NCBI RefSeq assembly: GCF_964656455.1
Contig: NC_135718.1
Location: forward strand, 145,682,262-145,746,261
DNA: 64,000 nt
Direction of reading: 5' to 3'
Origin: Halichoerus grypus
Lineage: Eukaryota; Chordata; Mammalia; Carnivora; Phocidae
Position 1 is the first letter of the stretch. Each line of letters starts with the position of its first letter. Under the pieces are notes generated by a model. It made no database searches. It saw only the letters and a list, made by a program, of their open reading frames with translations, and was not told where the DNA came from. A program made the position numbers and the translations under genes. Below, piece by piece: positions 12,131 to 23,029 of the stretch.

Positions 12131-13475
12131 AGATAAGCAAGAGTAGGGGGTGGGAGGTACGGACTGACACAGTTCCTAACGTGAAGCTATAGCAGAGGGT
12201 TGTGTCCACAGGCTTGTGTCCATTGCTGAGCAAGTGCCACTAGACCAGTCCTGGGGGGGTGGGTCAGGAAGGTGCCCTCCTTCCTCTAGGAACTCGTGAT
12301 CTAGTAGAAGTCTAAAATAAACTCTATTTTAATGGGATGAATCCTCTTTTAGCCATATAAACAAAATGCTCTAATAGCTCAGAATAGACCTCAAGAGTTC
12401 ATCTTACAAAATTCAAGGAAGGTTGCCATTACAGATATATTTCCCCAAGAGGCAGACTCTGATCTGCGTGCTGAACTTTACTTCACTGGGGAGTGCTTTG
12501 AGGATCAATACCTGCAGGGGAATGGAAGAAGATCCACTTGTAACAGTACTTTAGTTGGAGAGGAAGATGAAGGAACCACGTAACATAGTCACAGCGACCA
12601 AGCGAGGGGCAAAGATAAAGAACATGGGTGTCGCAAATGATGAAGAGTTCACGAGGGTCAAGTCTGAAATGGTTCTTTGGATTCTGCTGTAAGGATGTCA
12701 TTCTTTTCCAAAGGGCAGGGAATGGGGCTAAGAAACAATTGAACAGTGAGGAAGGGTTCTTATGGGTTTCCCAAACTTGCCCACATCACGGCACACATAG
12801 GAAATCTTTATTTTGTACAGCCCACTGGTGTACATAGACACCAGTCAGGTGTGATGATCCCAGGGGCCCCCCTGGCCACCTTGAGGGCTGACAGAGGGCA
12901 CCAGTACTGGGGGCTCCTGAAACCCTGCTGGGTAGAACACCAGCGTGCCAGGGCACCCCAGGCAGGCGGCTCTGCAGCAGCACATGCAGATCGCTCATCT
13001 GAGATGACTGGCTGTCAGGGAAAGGCTAAAAGAACTGGGAATAGAGGAGTTAGCAGGCTAAACGAAGTGATTTTTGTTTTCCCCACGATTCAGGAGGTGA
13101 TGCACCTATATCAGAGAGTGAGCATGGGAGAGCAAAAAATAACTGAAAGAACAAAACTTATCCAGGTTTAAGGGGAAAACAAGGGCGTTTGTAGAGTGGT
13201 AGTTTTAAAAAGAAAGTGTTTCTATAGAATTGAATGAAAATATGAGAGGGTTGATGATTTGGTGGGGAAAAAACGCTTTAGTATGGGAATGAAGGAAAAT
13301 TAGGGAGTTACAAGTAGTCTATTGTGAGAAAAGGGTATTTGGGGAGGTTAAACCTAAGACCCAAGTAGTGATCTGTTCACGAAGCATCTTGAATGCAGAG
13401 GTGAACTATCTGGGTCCTGTGAGCAGGAAGGGGAACCCCTGAAGCATCGCAAAGAGGATTTGTTGTTAGATAACT
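12131..13475. other. single-copy sequence
   Basis: No repeat recognised. A GC-rich patch at about 12840-13000 yields overlapping frames on both strands (141 residues plus, 70 minus), a composition effect without known domains. Confidence 0.5.
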
Positions 13476-13841
13476 GTCTTAGTCCGTTCTGGCTGCTATG
13501 AGAAAGTGCCATAGACTGAGCAGGTTATAAACAACCAGAATTTGTTTCTTACAGTTCTGGAGGCCAGAAGTCCGAAATCAGGGTGCCAGCATGGGCCCTC
13601 TGCTGGGGTGCAGACTGCAGTCTTCCTGCTGAGTCCTCACAAGGCAAAAAGAGGGCTAAAGAGTTCTATGGGGTCTCTATCACAAGGGCACTAAATTCCA
13701 TTCCTGAGGGCTCCAGCCTTATTACTTAGTGACCTCTCAAAGACCCCATTTCCAAATACCATCACATCAGGGGGGAGGAATTTCATTGTATGCGTAGTTG
13801 GGGGGCGGGGGTTGGGCCCAGACATTCGGCCCACAACACTA
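13476..13841 (-). repeat. MaLR LTR (MST/MLT1 class)
   Basis: The sequence runs 'gtcttagtccgttctggctg', 'cagttctggaggccagaagt', 'tgacctctcaaagaccccat', 'ccaaataccatcacatcagg' and ends near 'ggcccacaacac'. This is the reverse complement of a MaLR LTR. The 'acctct-aaagaccccat' block is closer to MST than to MLT1. It is a solo LTR without internal sequence. Confidence 0.75.
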
Positions 13842-15694
13842 AGTCTGGGGTGAAGAGAAGATTCAAGACAAGAGAGACAACGAGAAAGACCAGCCGGGAA
13901 GGGCTACAAGTACACTCCGAGTGAGAAATGAGAGCCTAAGACATTGGTGTTGGGCACTGAAGGGACGAGTATGGGTTCAGAAGGTATCTGGCAGTATGAA
14001 AGGACAGCAAGCAGAGAGAAAATTGAATTGGACCATGAACACCACAGTGTGAGCATACTGACCCAGATATACTATAGTATACGATCTCAATACTATATTG
14101 ATCTAGCAATATATTATAAGAAAGGTACATACTATTAAGATTTAAGTAAATATAATTATTGGCAATTCTGAGACTCAGGGGAGATTGCAAAGAAACAGGA
14201 CAAGATCCTATTAGGGTCATTCCACAGTCACTATCTCTTGCATTCAAAATTCCTTCCTTTTCATATCCTCATGGAGCTCCCAGGTCTTTAAATTTAACTG
14301 TTACAATTGGTGTATTCCAATGCATACAATTCCTATGCATTCTCTTTCAGGGCTAGAGGAAACAATTTGCAATTTGTTTGGGGTTTGTTTTTTGTTTTGT
14401 TTTGTTTTGTTTTTGTTTTTTTACCAAGGGATGTTTTGCAACCAGCAGTTACTTTATTAAAAGGAAAAAAAAGTAATGAGGTTAAAATCTCATTGGTTTT
14501 TTAAAGCAACTGGAAATAATCGATGTGCATCTGCAACCTGTTTCTAAATGCTCTTGGAGAACTCTGTTTTGGAATGTCCTGCTGTGACCCAGGCGATCCT
14601 AATAGAAGAAGCGGTTTTGGATCCATGCCTGATAGGAACTTATCACAGACTGAATGAGCAAATGAATAGGCAGTTGTTTGCAGCCCTTCTGAAACCGTCA
14701 GCTGTGCTCCTCAAGGAATAAGTGAGCAGAAGTAGAGACCAAAAATTTCTAGGCTGCTCTGATCTTTAGTTTTAAGAGGAAGCCGTTTTGCAAGCTCAGC
14801 CCTGCATGCTGTGATGGTGTGCTTGGCAGGGCTATTCACGTTAATATTGCATTGATCTTTAGATTAAAGCAGAAGCCACTCATTTCTGTTTCCTTTTCTC
14901 CTTGGGATTGCAGAAACTTCAATCACAATGCCTTGTCTCCTCTTCCAAGTTTTTTACAGAATTAGTTGATTAAGCACTGTTTGGCTCCTAGCAAGGAGGG
15001 CATTTAAGCTGCCCTCGAAAGATGGCAGGTATATCCACTCAACGAGGCAATAGGCATAAGAAGACATGAAAGCTGTTGTCACTCACAGAACTTCCAGCTC
15101 TGCTCAGGACAGATTCCCTATTCCAAACAGGCTCCCACCCTCTTCTGGGACCACCAGGCATTTGTCCATTTGTCTAGGGGCTTGGGAATTCACAGGGGCC
15201 ACTGAAACTTGAAATTTACCCAGCACCATTCCTGCTACAGAGAAGATCCTTAAAATGTGTTTATCCCCTTGCCTCTCTCTTCCAGGAAAGAAGGATTAGG
15301 CATCAAGAGCCAGGGTCTGTCCCCGAAGGAAGCCTGTGAACCAAGGCTCCTTATCACCTGGAGCCTGAGAGAGACCAGGTTCCAACCATACTCCACGGTA
15401 TTAGCAAAAGAAATCCTTATACCATTTCCCTCTCAAAGTCCATCATAACTGTTACATTCGCCGACGTCATCATCGTCATCACCATCCTCACCAACATCAC
15501 CATCCAAAGGATTTCTATTTTTATCCTTTGATTTCTATAGCTCTGTTGTTTTAATGATTTCTGGCCCTTGCATCTTGGGGATGGAGCCTCAGGAGAGGAG
15601 ATGTAATTTTTGAAATCTCACACTGAGTGAATGTAATACAAGGCCAGGTTCAGAAACTCCATTCTCATGCTCAAGGTAAGATATTTTTGTAAAT
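13842..15694. other. repeat-poor single-copy stretch
   Basis: Contains a TTTTG-rich low-complexity run at 14386-14421 and an AT-rich segment at 14060-14160. The block from about 14520 to 15240 has no repeat signature. No convincing coding frame exists: the 103-residue minus frame at 13936-14247 is AT-driven. A GAC/ATC trinucleotide-like run (gtcatcatcgtcatcaccat) occurs at about 15467-15486. Confidence 0.5.
14386..14421. repeat. (TTTTG)n low-complexity run
   Basis: Imperfect tandem TTTTG units of variable length followed by poly(T). It is not next to an obvious retroposon tail. Confidence 0.8.
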
Positions 15695-15895
15695 GCCTTA
15701 AATTTTGCAAAGCACTTTCACCCCTGTTGTCTATTTGATCCTCACCCAAATCCGCTGAGATGTACAGAGCACAAAATGCCAATCCCATTTTGCAGGCAAG
15801 GGGATGAAGACTCAAGAGTTAAAACCTTTGCCCAGATTCACAGAACCCCACCTAGAACTCAGACCCTCAGCCACACCTGGCTTCTTTCTGTTGTG
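15695..15895 (-). repeat. MIR SINE, minus strand
   Basis: The order 'gcaaagcactttcacccctg', 'gatcctcacccaaatccgct', 'cccattttgcaggcaagggg' and 'acctttgcccagattcacag' matches reversed MIR (tcctcacaacaaccc ... cccattttacagatgag ... cttgcccaaggtcacac). Confidence 0.77.
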
Positions 15896-17254
15896 CCAGG
15901 CAGGAATGGACAGAAAGAGCAAGGGAGAGGTGTCCCGCTTCTCCTGACAAATCCCATTCGGCACCCTGGCCTCTGCACGTGTGTCAATGTCCCAGGAACT
16001 TTCTCCAACCCTCTCATGCATGTCCTCCTAGCGTCCAGAAGTACAGGAGCCCTCACCAGGAGAAATATTCCAGTTCCTTCTCTTCCAGCCTCCCAATTCA
16101 ATCTCCCCATTCTCCATTTCAAAGGGTCCTTTGCAATAAGGCCTTTGAATTTTTTTATTAGTCTGTTCTAAAGCCTCTCTTTACATCTTTTTTCTTTCAT
16201 ATTTCCTTAAATGAGAAACTCACTAAGAAGTGAATTCTGGGTCACCCAAAGGTTAGGAGGGAGAGGGAAGGGGTATGATCAGTTCCAAATCCCAGCCTGC
16301 AATAAACTAATCAGGTTATACTCATATTCAGAGGGCCCCCCTCCACTTAATTAAAGATTGGCTATGCAGTACTTAACCACCCCTAGGAAGGCAGCCCACT
16401 GCTATTGTTGAGAAGCAAAAATAATTATTTAGAAGCAGAAATGAATTCCTTACATCTGTCTGAACCCCCGTTGGTTTACAACCATAAGGTAATTTGCTTC
16501 AACTAACTTAATTTCTGTTCCCTGTTCAATTCCCTTGTGCCTTTTAACTAATGTTTTAATTCTCTTTTGCACTCTCTGCACCACCAAATCAAAGCAAAAT
16601 TTATCTCTCTTTCATTTGCCAAAGCCGAGCAAATTTGGAAGGGAAAAAATTACTAATAAAGGACAAAGAAAATGTATTTTTCATTTCAGTGAATCAGAAC
16701 AGAGTACAAAGAAGCTTAATCATTATATTAAATCAAAGGAATGTAAATCACATTATTCATATTCATAAATTGCTGACAACATGTGGCCTTTGAAAAGCTT
16801 GCGATGAGAAGCCTCTTTGGTGGAAGGGGGAGGGAGGGACAGACTTTGGGAGTGAGGAACACTTCTAGCCAGGATTAGCTCTTTCTCTATATTGGTTCCT
16901 TTTTCTCACAAGGCAGCCATTTTACAATTAAATCCCAGCCTGGCTCTCAAAGCTTTTGGCATTTCAACCTCTTAAGAATTGAAGACTAAGAGATGATTTG
17001 AGTCCTGAGCATCGAGCTGGTCTGGACAATTCTAATTATGGGTGACAACATGTGTCATCTTGATGACCAAGCTGAATAGAACGTCAAAAAAAAAAAAAAA
17101 AGAACTTCATGGTTGCTCAAAGATTTTTTTCATGCCAGTTGAAAAAATTCATGCCAGATGAATTAATAGTAATAAGGATAAATCAGGTTTAATAAAACAT
17201 TGTACATTTCTCAAGGCTTCCGCAGACATCACCTTGCCACACTGGCTCAAGGGA
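15896..17254. other. repeat-poor, partly AT-rich sequence
   Basis: No transposable element or gene recognised. The frames of 131, 69 and 87 residues near 15776-16171 overlap the MIR and one another. The block at about 16440-16800 is AT-rich, complex in sequence and unlike any repeat I know. Confidence 0.5.
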
Positions 17255-17475
17255 AGGCCTTGTGTGCAGAGGCTAAGGCTTTGGGGCCAGACTGGCTGTG
17301 TGCCAACCCCACTCCTCCGTGCTGGGCGACATTAGACCAGGCATCTAACTTCCTCGTACTGCAGTGCTCTCACCTGCAATATGGGAATGATGACAGTACC
17401 CAACTCACTGTGTTCTTGGTTAAATGAGAAAATGCACATAAAGCTCTTAGCGGAGGGCTCAGTAAAGATTGTAGG
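17255..17475 (+). repeat. MIR SINE, plus strand
   Basis: The features 'ctttggggccagactggctg', 'taacttcctcgtactgcagt', 'ctcacctgcaatatgggaat' and 'ggttaaatgagaaaatgcac' follow the forward MIR consensus (ggagccagactg ... cctcatctgtaaaatgggga ... gattaaatgag). Confidence 0.75.
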
Positions 17476-17728
17476 CGCAGAGTTGATTCCTGTTATTCAC
17501 AGTAGTCACGTTCTAGGAAGTCATCGCCAAAAACGAATTCGCAAACACTGAACCATTGCTCCTAGGTAAGTTTCTGCCTCTGGTAACATTTTCATCAATC
17601 AGTCAATACACAACCACATTTTATCAGAATTTCTGTTTAAAGACACCTTATTTAATATATATTGAACTCCTATCCACCAGCACTGTAACTCAGGCCTGAA
17701 GGAAGCCTATCAAAAACACCTTTCGCGG

Positions 17729-17828
17729 GGGATGCCTGGCTGGCTCAGTCAGTAGAGCACGTGACTCTTGATCTCAGAGTCGTGAGTTCAAGCCCCATGT
17801 TGGGCAAGGAGGCTACTTTAAAAAAAAG
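17729..17828 (+). mobile_element. short tRNA-Lys-like Can-SINE
   Basis: Positions 17734-17806 align base by base with the 73-nt tRNA-Lys(CTT) form: acceptor 'gcctggc' against 'gttgggc', D loop 'agtcagta', anticodon-like CTT at 17767-17769, T arm 'gttcaagc'. A short 'aaggaggctacttt' segment and poly(A) follow, without the CT-rich body of the other SINEs. Mismatches in the anticodon stem argue against a working tRNA. I infer an early Can-SINE form. Confidence 0.8.
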
Positions 17829-17873
17829 TGTAAAATACCTCTTTTCTCAATCAGGCACATCACAGCCTTCTTA

Positions 17874-18007
17874 CACTTTGCACATTTTAGGGCCATTTTA
17901 AAAGTGAAATCACCAACAAAAAGCCATTTTAAAAGTGAGATCATCAACAAAAAGCACTTTGCACATTTTAAGTCCATTTTAAAAGTGAAATCACCAACAA
18001 AAAAAAA
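17874..18007. repeat. three-copy local tandem repeat
   Basis: The unit 'ccattttaaaagtgaaatca' plus 'ccaacaaaaa' occurs three times (starting at about 17893, 17924 and 17973). The first and third copies are also preceded by 'cactttgcacatttta'. The short middle copy lacks that leader, so the array looks like about 49-31-49 bp. It lies inside the ancient repeat. Confidence 0.85.
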
Positions 18008-18328
18008 TGGAAAAATGTGGCACTAAATAGACAGCAGAAGGACACTTGCTTGCAGTATGAGCTGAAACAAAAAGGTAGCGTGTCACCTTGCTTGGCCTCA
18101 TCCTGGGAACATGTGCATCAGGGACTTACATGTTCCATGGCTCTGCACATACCTGTGAATGGCCAGGAGAGCACAGCAGGTATTGATTTGAAGAGCTACA
18201 AAGAAATTTTAGTGAGTAGGAAAATTTGCAAATATGGGATCACAGATAAGAAGACCAGCAGCGTTATGATTAATCACCCAATGAAGTAAACAAAGTAGTT
18301 ATTATTTACTTTTTAGAGTTCAGTATGG

Positions 18329-18560
18329 TTGGGGCGCCTGGGGGCTCAGTCAGTTAAGCATCTGCCTTAGGCTCAGGTCATGATCCCGGAGTCCTGGGAT
18401 CGAGTCCTTGCTCAGCGAGGAGCCTATTTCTGCCTCTCTCCTTCCCCCTTCCCCTCCTCTTGCTGGTGCTCTCACAAAGCGCATGTGCTCGCTCTCGCTC
18501 TCTCTCTCTCTCTCTCTCTCACTCTCTGTCAAATAAATAAATTAAATGCTTCAAAAAATG
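18329..18560 (+). mobile_element. Can-SINE, young type
   Basis: The head 'ggggcgcctgggggctcagt' is followed by 'aagcatctgccttaggctca' and 'catgatcccggagtcctggg', a CT-rich body with a pure CT run near 18500-18520, and a 'caaataaataaatta' tail. Target duplications of 18 bp with one mismatch flank it at 18311-18328 and 18561-18578 (ttttagagttcagtatgg / ttttaaagttcagtatgg). Confidence 0.95.
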
Positions 18561-18578
18561 TTTTAAAGTTCAGTATGG

Positions 18579-19191
18579 GTCTTAGGAAACAGAATATGAT
18601 TTTTACTGTGATCCATATGCTGTGGTGTGAACAAACGATAAACAATATATCTAATAAGATACATGAAGACAACAGAGAAACCTTTGCTTTTTTTAATCAT
18701 CCAAAGGAGATTGGGGGTGGGAGCAGGGTCAAGAAGGATTTTCCATCCTAGAGGGATAGAAAATGAAAAGCAGATAATAGATAATATTAAAAACCTCATG
18801 AGAAATGCCTAATGCTATTTTTAGTCCCCATTTTGATAACATATTTTAAAAGGTCAACTGTGATATGGAGTATGCATCATTTATGATGAGGAGAAAAAGT
18901 AAATTGGACTGGAGAAGGGAGTATTTCAAAATTGTTTTTTAAAATGGTGTGTTCACATCAGCAAAGAGCAATGACATGCATTTTGGGGTGGGCCACTTGC
19001 TTCAAAACTGGTGGTAAAAGGCACCTCCTTAAAAGAGGTAGAGCATGATACACAACTGAGAAATAAAATGAGTTGCTGATATTTTTGATAAAAAGAAATA
19101 GATAAAAAGAAATAATGACAAATCTTAATTGGCAAAAAAAAGTCAAGAAAAATAGATGTAATTAGCATGGCTTTGTTAAGAATAATCAGTC
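18579..19191. other. AT-rich single-copy sequence
   Basis: No gene or named repeat. Two nested minus-strand frames at 18953-19168 are hydrophobic because of AT-rich codons. Confidence 0.5.
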
Positions 19192-20357
19192 AACTTCTGG
19201 GGAAGATTGCAGAGTAGGAGGATCCTAGCCTCACCTGTCCCTGGATTCTCCTCAAAAATACTTACATCAGTGTAAATAACCCAGAAAATGACCTCAAGAC
19301 TGGCAGAACAGACTTCACAGCTAAATGTAGAGAAGAGGCCACATCAAAGAGGGTAGGAAGGGTGGAGACATGATCAGGAGCCGACTGGACCCACTGTCTG
19401 TGGGAGGGAGGGACACCACATGTATGGAGATGAGAGGAGCAAACCCCACACCAATCCCCATAATATTTGGCCTTAAAAACAAGAGGTCCTTAACTTCACA
19501 AGTTCTTACAATCAGTGGGTCTTACCACCTAGAACTTTGAAAATCAGTTGGCTCAGCTCTGGGAGAGCCAGGGGTGATAGGGAACTGAGTCCCCATCCTT
19601 AAAGGGACAGCATAACGAACAGCCCACTGAGATACGCATAGAAGCAGCAGTTTGGAAAGGGCCTGCAGCATACAGGAGGGAAATTTGCTTACTGATCTCA
19701 GAGCATGTGCTTTGGGAGCCTTCTCCAAGAACAGAAGAGCTGGAGGGTACCATTTCCCTCACCCGGCCCCAAACCTAGATACACAGACACCTGCAGGAAC
19801 TAGTGCGGCACCAACACTCTCCACCTAACTTGCTAGCAGTGTGCCCTGCCCCTGCACTCCTCCACGACCTGGCCTCCGCCAGCCTGGCCTGACAGAAGCT
19901 TTCCCGGGCGGCTGCAGGTTCCCTCCCCCAGAGGATCATTGGAGAACTTGCCCACACTGCACACCCGCCCTCACACACCCATGCCTTCAGCAGTAATCCA
20001 CCCAAATCGGTGCCACAAGTGTAATGGTGTGCAAGCAGCCCCAACAGGGCTCAGCACCACCCCATAAAAGCCATACACACCAGTTCAACTACAATCCCAG
20101 CAGTGGGCTGGGGGCAGACATGTGGTCTGACTGCAGACCCCACCCACCAACAAAACTTTTCATGGGACAACACAAGGAGAGCACCCTGTGGTTTAGTGCT
20201 ACTGGAGCTCTGGCAAACACCTGGTCTGACCCAATTCAAGCCCAGAGCAGTCCCAGACTGGCCACTAACTACGCAGGGACCAAACCTCGCCCACAACAGG
20301 CACAGAGAACCATTGCCGATGACTGGACTGAAGGTAGTTGCAGCTCAGCCACAACAC
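19192..20357 (+). promoter_or_regulatory. L1 5' UTR (sense promoter region), decayed
   Basis: About 1.17 kb of GC-richer sequence containing the L1 opening motif and the 'caccaccccataaaagccat' segment. In intact elements this region drives sense transcription of L1 RNA. The frames found here (137, 109, 89 and 81 residues) run in several phases and on both strands, as expected for a non-coding UTR. No intact ORF1 start follows it. Present activity is doubtful given the divergence. Confidence 0.65.
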
Positions 20358-21277
20358 AACTGGATAGCTGCGTACCAAAGAATGAAACTGGACCACTTTC
20401 TTACACCATACATAAAAATAAACACAAAATAGATTAAGGACCTAAATGTGAGACCTGAAACCATAAAAATCCTAGAAGAGAGCACAAGCAGCAATTTCTC
20501 TGACATCAGCCATAACAATTTTTGTGGTATGTTTCCCAAGACAAGGGAAATAAAAACAAAAATAAACTATAGGGACTACATCAAAATAAAAAGTTACTGC
20601 ACAGCAAAGGAAACAACTTACCAAGCAAAAAGACAACCCACTGACTGGGAGAAGATATTTGCAAATGACATATCCAATAAGGGTTTAGTATCCACAATAT
20701 ATAAAGAACTTGTACAACTCAACATCGAAAAAACAAATAATTCAATTTAAAAATGATCAGAAGACATGAACAGACTTTTCTCCAAAGAAGACATACAGAT
20801 GTCCAACAGACACATGAAAAGATGCTCAACATCACTCATTATCAGGGAAATGCAAATCAAAATCACAACGAAATATCACCTCACACCTGTCAGAATGACT
20901 AAAATCAAAAATACAAGAAACAAGTGTTGGTGAGGATGTGGAGAAAAAGGAACACTCGTGCACTGTTGGCAGGAATGGAAACTGGTGCAGCCTCTGTGGA
21001 AAAACCTTTAAAAATTTAAAAATAGAATTAGGTGTGATCCAATAATTTCAGTACTGGGTATTTACCCAAAGAATACAAAAACATTAATTTGAAAAGATAT
21101 ATGCACCCACTATGTTTATTGCAGCATTATTTACAATAGCCAAATTATGGAAGAAACCCAAGTGTCCATCCATAGAAAAATGGATAAAGAGTATGGGAAT
21201 ATATAAATATATATATATATCATGGAATATGGAATATGATGGACTATTACTCAGCCATAAAAAAAGAATGACATCTT
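20358..21277 (+). pseudogene. L1 ORF2 C-terminal remnant
   Basis: Translation gives recognisable ORF2 tail segments: the block ending '[13 protein letters not shown]', then '[20 protein letters not shown]', and after frame breaks 'MFIAALFTIAKLWKKPKCPS'. The endonuclease and reverse transcriptase domains are missing. Several stops and a phase change after about 20750 make it dead. It closes near 21277, where a SINE cuts the 3' UTR boundary. Confidence 0.85.
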
Positions 21278-21482
21278 GGGGCGCCTGGGTGGCTCAGTCT
21301 TTGAGCGTCTGCCTTCGGCTCAGGTCATGATCCTGGGGTTCTTGGATCGAGCCCCGCATCGGGCTCCTTGCTCGGCGGGAAGCCTGCTTCTCCCTCTCCC
21401 ACTCCCCCTGCTTGTGTTCCCTCTCTCACTGTGTCTCTCTCTGTCAAATAAATAAATAAAAAATCTTAAAAAAAAAAAAAAA
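21278..21482 (+). mobile_element. Can-SINE nested in the L1
   Basis: The head 'ggggcgcctgggtggctcag' is followed by 'gcgtctgccttcggctcagg', 'gagccccgcatcgggctcct', a CT-rich body, 'caaataaataaataaa' and poly(A). Target duplications containing 'gaatgacatctt' lie at 21266-21277 and 21483-21494. The insertion is younger than the host L1 and one of the least diverged SINEs here. Confidence 0.96.
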
Positions 21483-22074
21483 GAATGACATCTTGCCATT
21501 TGCAATAACATGAATGGATCTGGAAGGTTTAATGCTAGGTGAAATAAGCCAGTCAGAGAAAAACAAATACCATGTGATTTCACTCATATATGGAATTTAA
21601 GAAACAAAATAAGTAAAAAAGAGACAAATGACAAAACAGACTCTTAAATGTAGAGAAGAAACTGGTGGATGCCAAAGGGGGGGAATAGAAGGAAATAGGT
21701 AAAGGGGATTAAGAATACACTTATCATGATGAGCACTGAATAATGTATAGAATTGTTGAATCACTATATTCCACACTTGAAACTAATATGACACTGTATA
21801 TTAAATATGTTGGAATTAAAAATAAATCTTCAGATAAATGTAATTTCCTTCTAGAAAGAATGGCAGGAATTATATATATGGGGGTGGAGCCACAGATGAA
21901 TTGTGTGTGGACCTTAAAAACTTCTTTATTGAGACTAGAACCCAGAAATAGAAAACCACATAAAACAATTGTAGGACTCAAGGAAGTATTGTAAGGAAGG
22001 CACTGTTGTCTCCACCAGCTAGATCAAGAACAGAAATTTTCAGCCTCTGCGTAAAGCCTCGATGCACCCCATTC

Positions 22075-22307
22075 TTTTTTTAATTTATTTTTATTTTTTT
22101 ATTTTTAAGATTTTTAAAGAAGATTTTATTTATTTATTTGAGAGAGAGAGAAAGAGTGAGAGAGAGAGCATGAGCAGGGGGAGGGAAAGAGGGAGAGGAA
22201 GCACACTCCCCACTGAGCAGGGAGCCCAATGCGGGACTTGATCCCAGATTCCTAGGATCATGACCTGAGCCTAAGGCAGACGCTTAACTGAGCCACCCAG
22301 GCACCCC
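22075..22307 (-). mobile_element. Can-SINE, minus strand
   Basis: On the plus strand it begins with poly(T) and 'ttttatttatttatttgaga', then a GA-rich body, and ends 'ccacccaggcacccc', the complement of the SINE head. The 13-bp target duplication 'atgcaccccattc' flanks it at 22062-22074 and 22308-22320. The tail is long and itself contains a partial duplicate of A/T-rich tail sequence. Confidence 0.96.
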
Positions 22308-22402
22308 ATGCACCCCATTCTAATCCCAGCTTCCTTCCTGCACAAGGAAGTAATTCTGATTTGCCTGGTAATCAGTTTTTTGTATTTCTTGATAAATTCA
22401 AG

Positions 22403-22866
22403 TGTCTTAGTTTCCTAGGTCTACCATCACAAATTAACACAAAGTAGGTACCTTAAAATAACAGAAATTTGTTCTCTCACAGTTTTAGAGTCCAGAAGTC
22501 CCAAATCAAGGTGTTGGCAGAGTTTATTCCTTCTGAAGACTTTAAGAGGAATTTATTCCAGGCCTCTCTCCTAGCCTCCTATATTGCTGGCAATCCTTGA
22601 CATTCCTTGACTTGTGGCTGCCCTCTCATCTTGCCTCTGTCTTCACATGGCCTTTTCCTGTGTGCCTATGTGTCTAAAATCTCCCTTTCCTTTTCCTTGT
22701 AAGGATAGCAGTCACCAATTTAGGGCATACTCTGAATCCGAAATGACCTCATCCCAATATCCTTAACTTATCTGCAAAGACCCTATTTTCAAATAATGTC
22801 ACATCCACAGGTACTAGGGATGAGGACTTGAATATGTCTTTTGGGGACTACTATTCAACCACTATA
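22403..22866 (-). repeat. MLT1-type MaLR solo LTR
   Basis: A good-quality copy: 'gtcttagtttcctaggtcta', 'aataacagaaatttgttctc', 'cacagttttagagtccagaa', 'tggcaatccttgacattcct', 'tgtcttcacatggccttttc', 'gcaaagaccctattttcaaa', ending 'ctattcaaccactata'. This is the reverse complement of the MLT1 LTR over nearly its full length. No internal MaLR sequence is attached. Confidence 0.88.
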
Positions 22867-23029
22867 CCATGTGTATATCCCTAGTCTCAACCATTTAGTA
22901 TTGCTTATATTTTATTTTTTATTTTTGTCTTTTAATTTACAAGCCTCCCTCCAACCCCTCTTTTTTTTTTCCTTTACAATTTATTTGTCAAAAGCCAAGG
23001 CCATCTAATCTGTAGTTCCCACAGTCTAG

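Larger units (their letters stand above)
17490..18180. repeat. ancient interspersed repeat, family not named
   Basis: The text 'gttattcacagtagtcacgt', 'gcaaacactgaaccattgct', 'gacaccttatttaatatata' and 'cacatcacagccttcttaca' resembles an old mammalian repeat I have seen repeatedly but cannot place. It may be a DNA transposon. It is split by a short tRNA-Lys-like SINE at 17729-17828 and contains a local tandem duplication at 17874-18007. Confidence 0.4.
19192..21835 (+). mobile_element. internally deleted L1: 5' UTR joined to ORF2 tail
   Basis: The left part starts 'acttctggggaagattgcag' and reads as an L1 5' UTR (gagtaggaggatcctagcct, agaagaggccacatcaaaga, gggctcagcaccacccca). Near 20358 it passes directly to the C-terminal part of ORF2, and then to an older-type L1 3' end ('tgatgagcactgaataatgt', 'gttgaatcactatattccac', 'ggaattaaaaataaat'). 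ORF1 and most of ORF2 are absent. A Can-SINE interrupts it at 21278-21482. The 5' UTR is far more GC-rich than its surroundings. Confidence 0.82.

Noticed and set aside
15776..16171. 131-residue plus-strand frame
   Set aside because: It starts within a MIR and is covered by two minus-strand frames. No protein similarity known to me.
17734..17806. functional tRNA-Lys gene
   Set aside because: Two anticodon-stem mismatches, a following poly(A) and retroposon context show a SINE head, not a working tRNA gene.
20024..20437. 137- and 109-residue frames near 20 kb
   Set aside because: They lie in the L1 5' UTR in two phases, with a minus-strand frame over the same bases. The composition is UTR-like.
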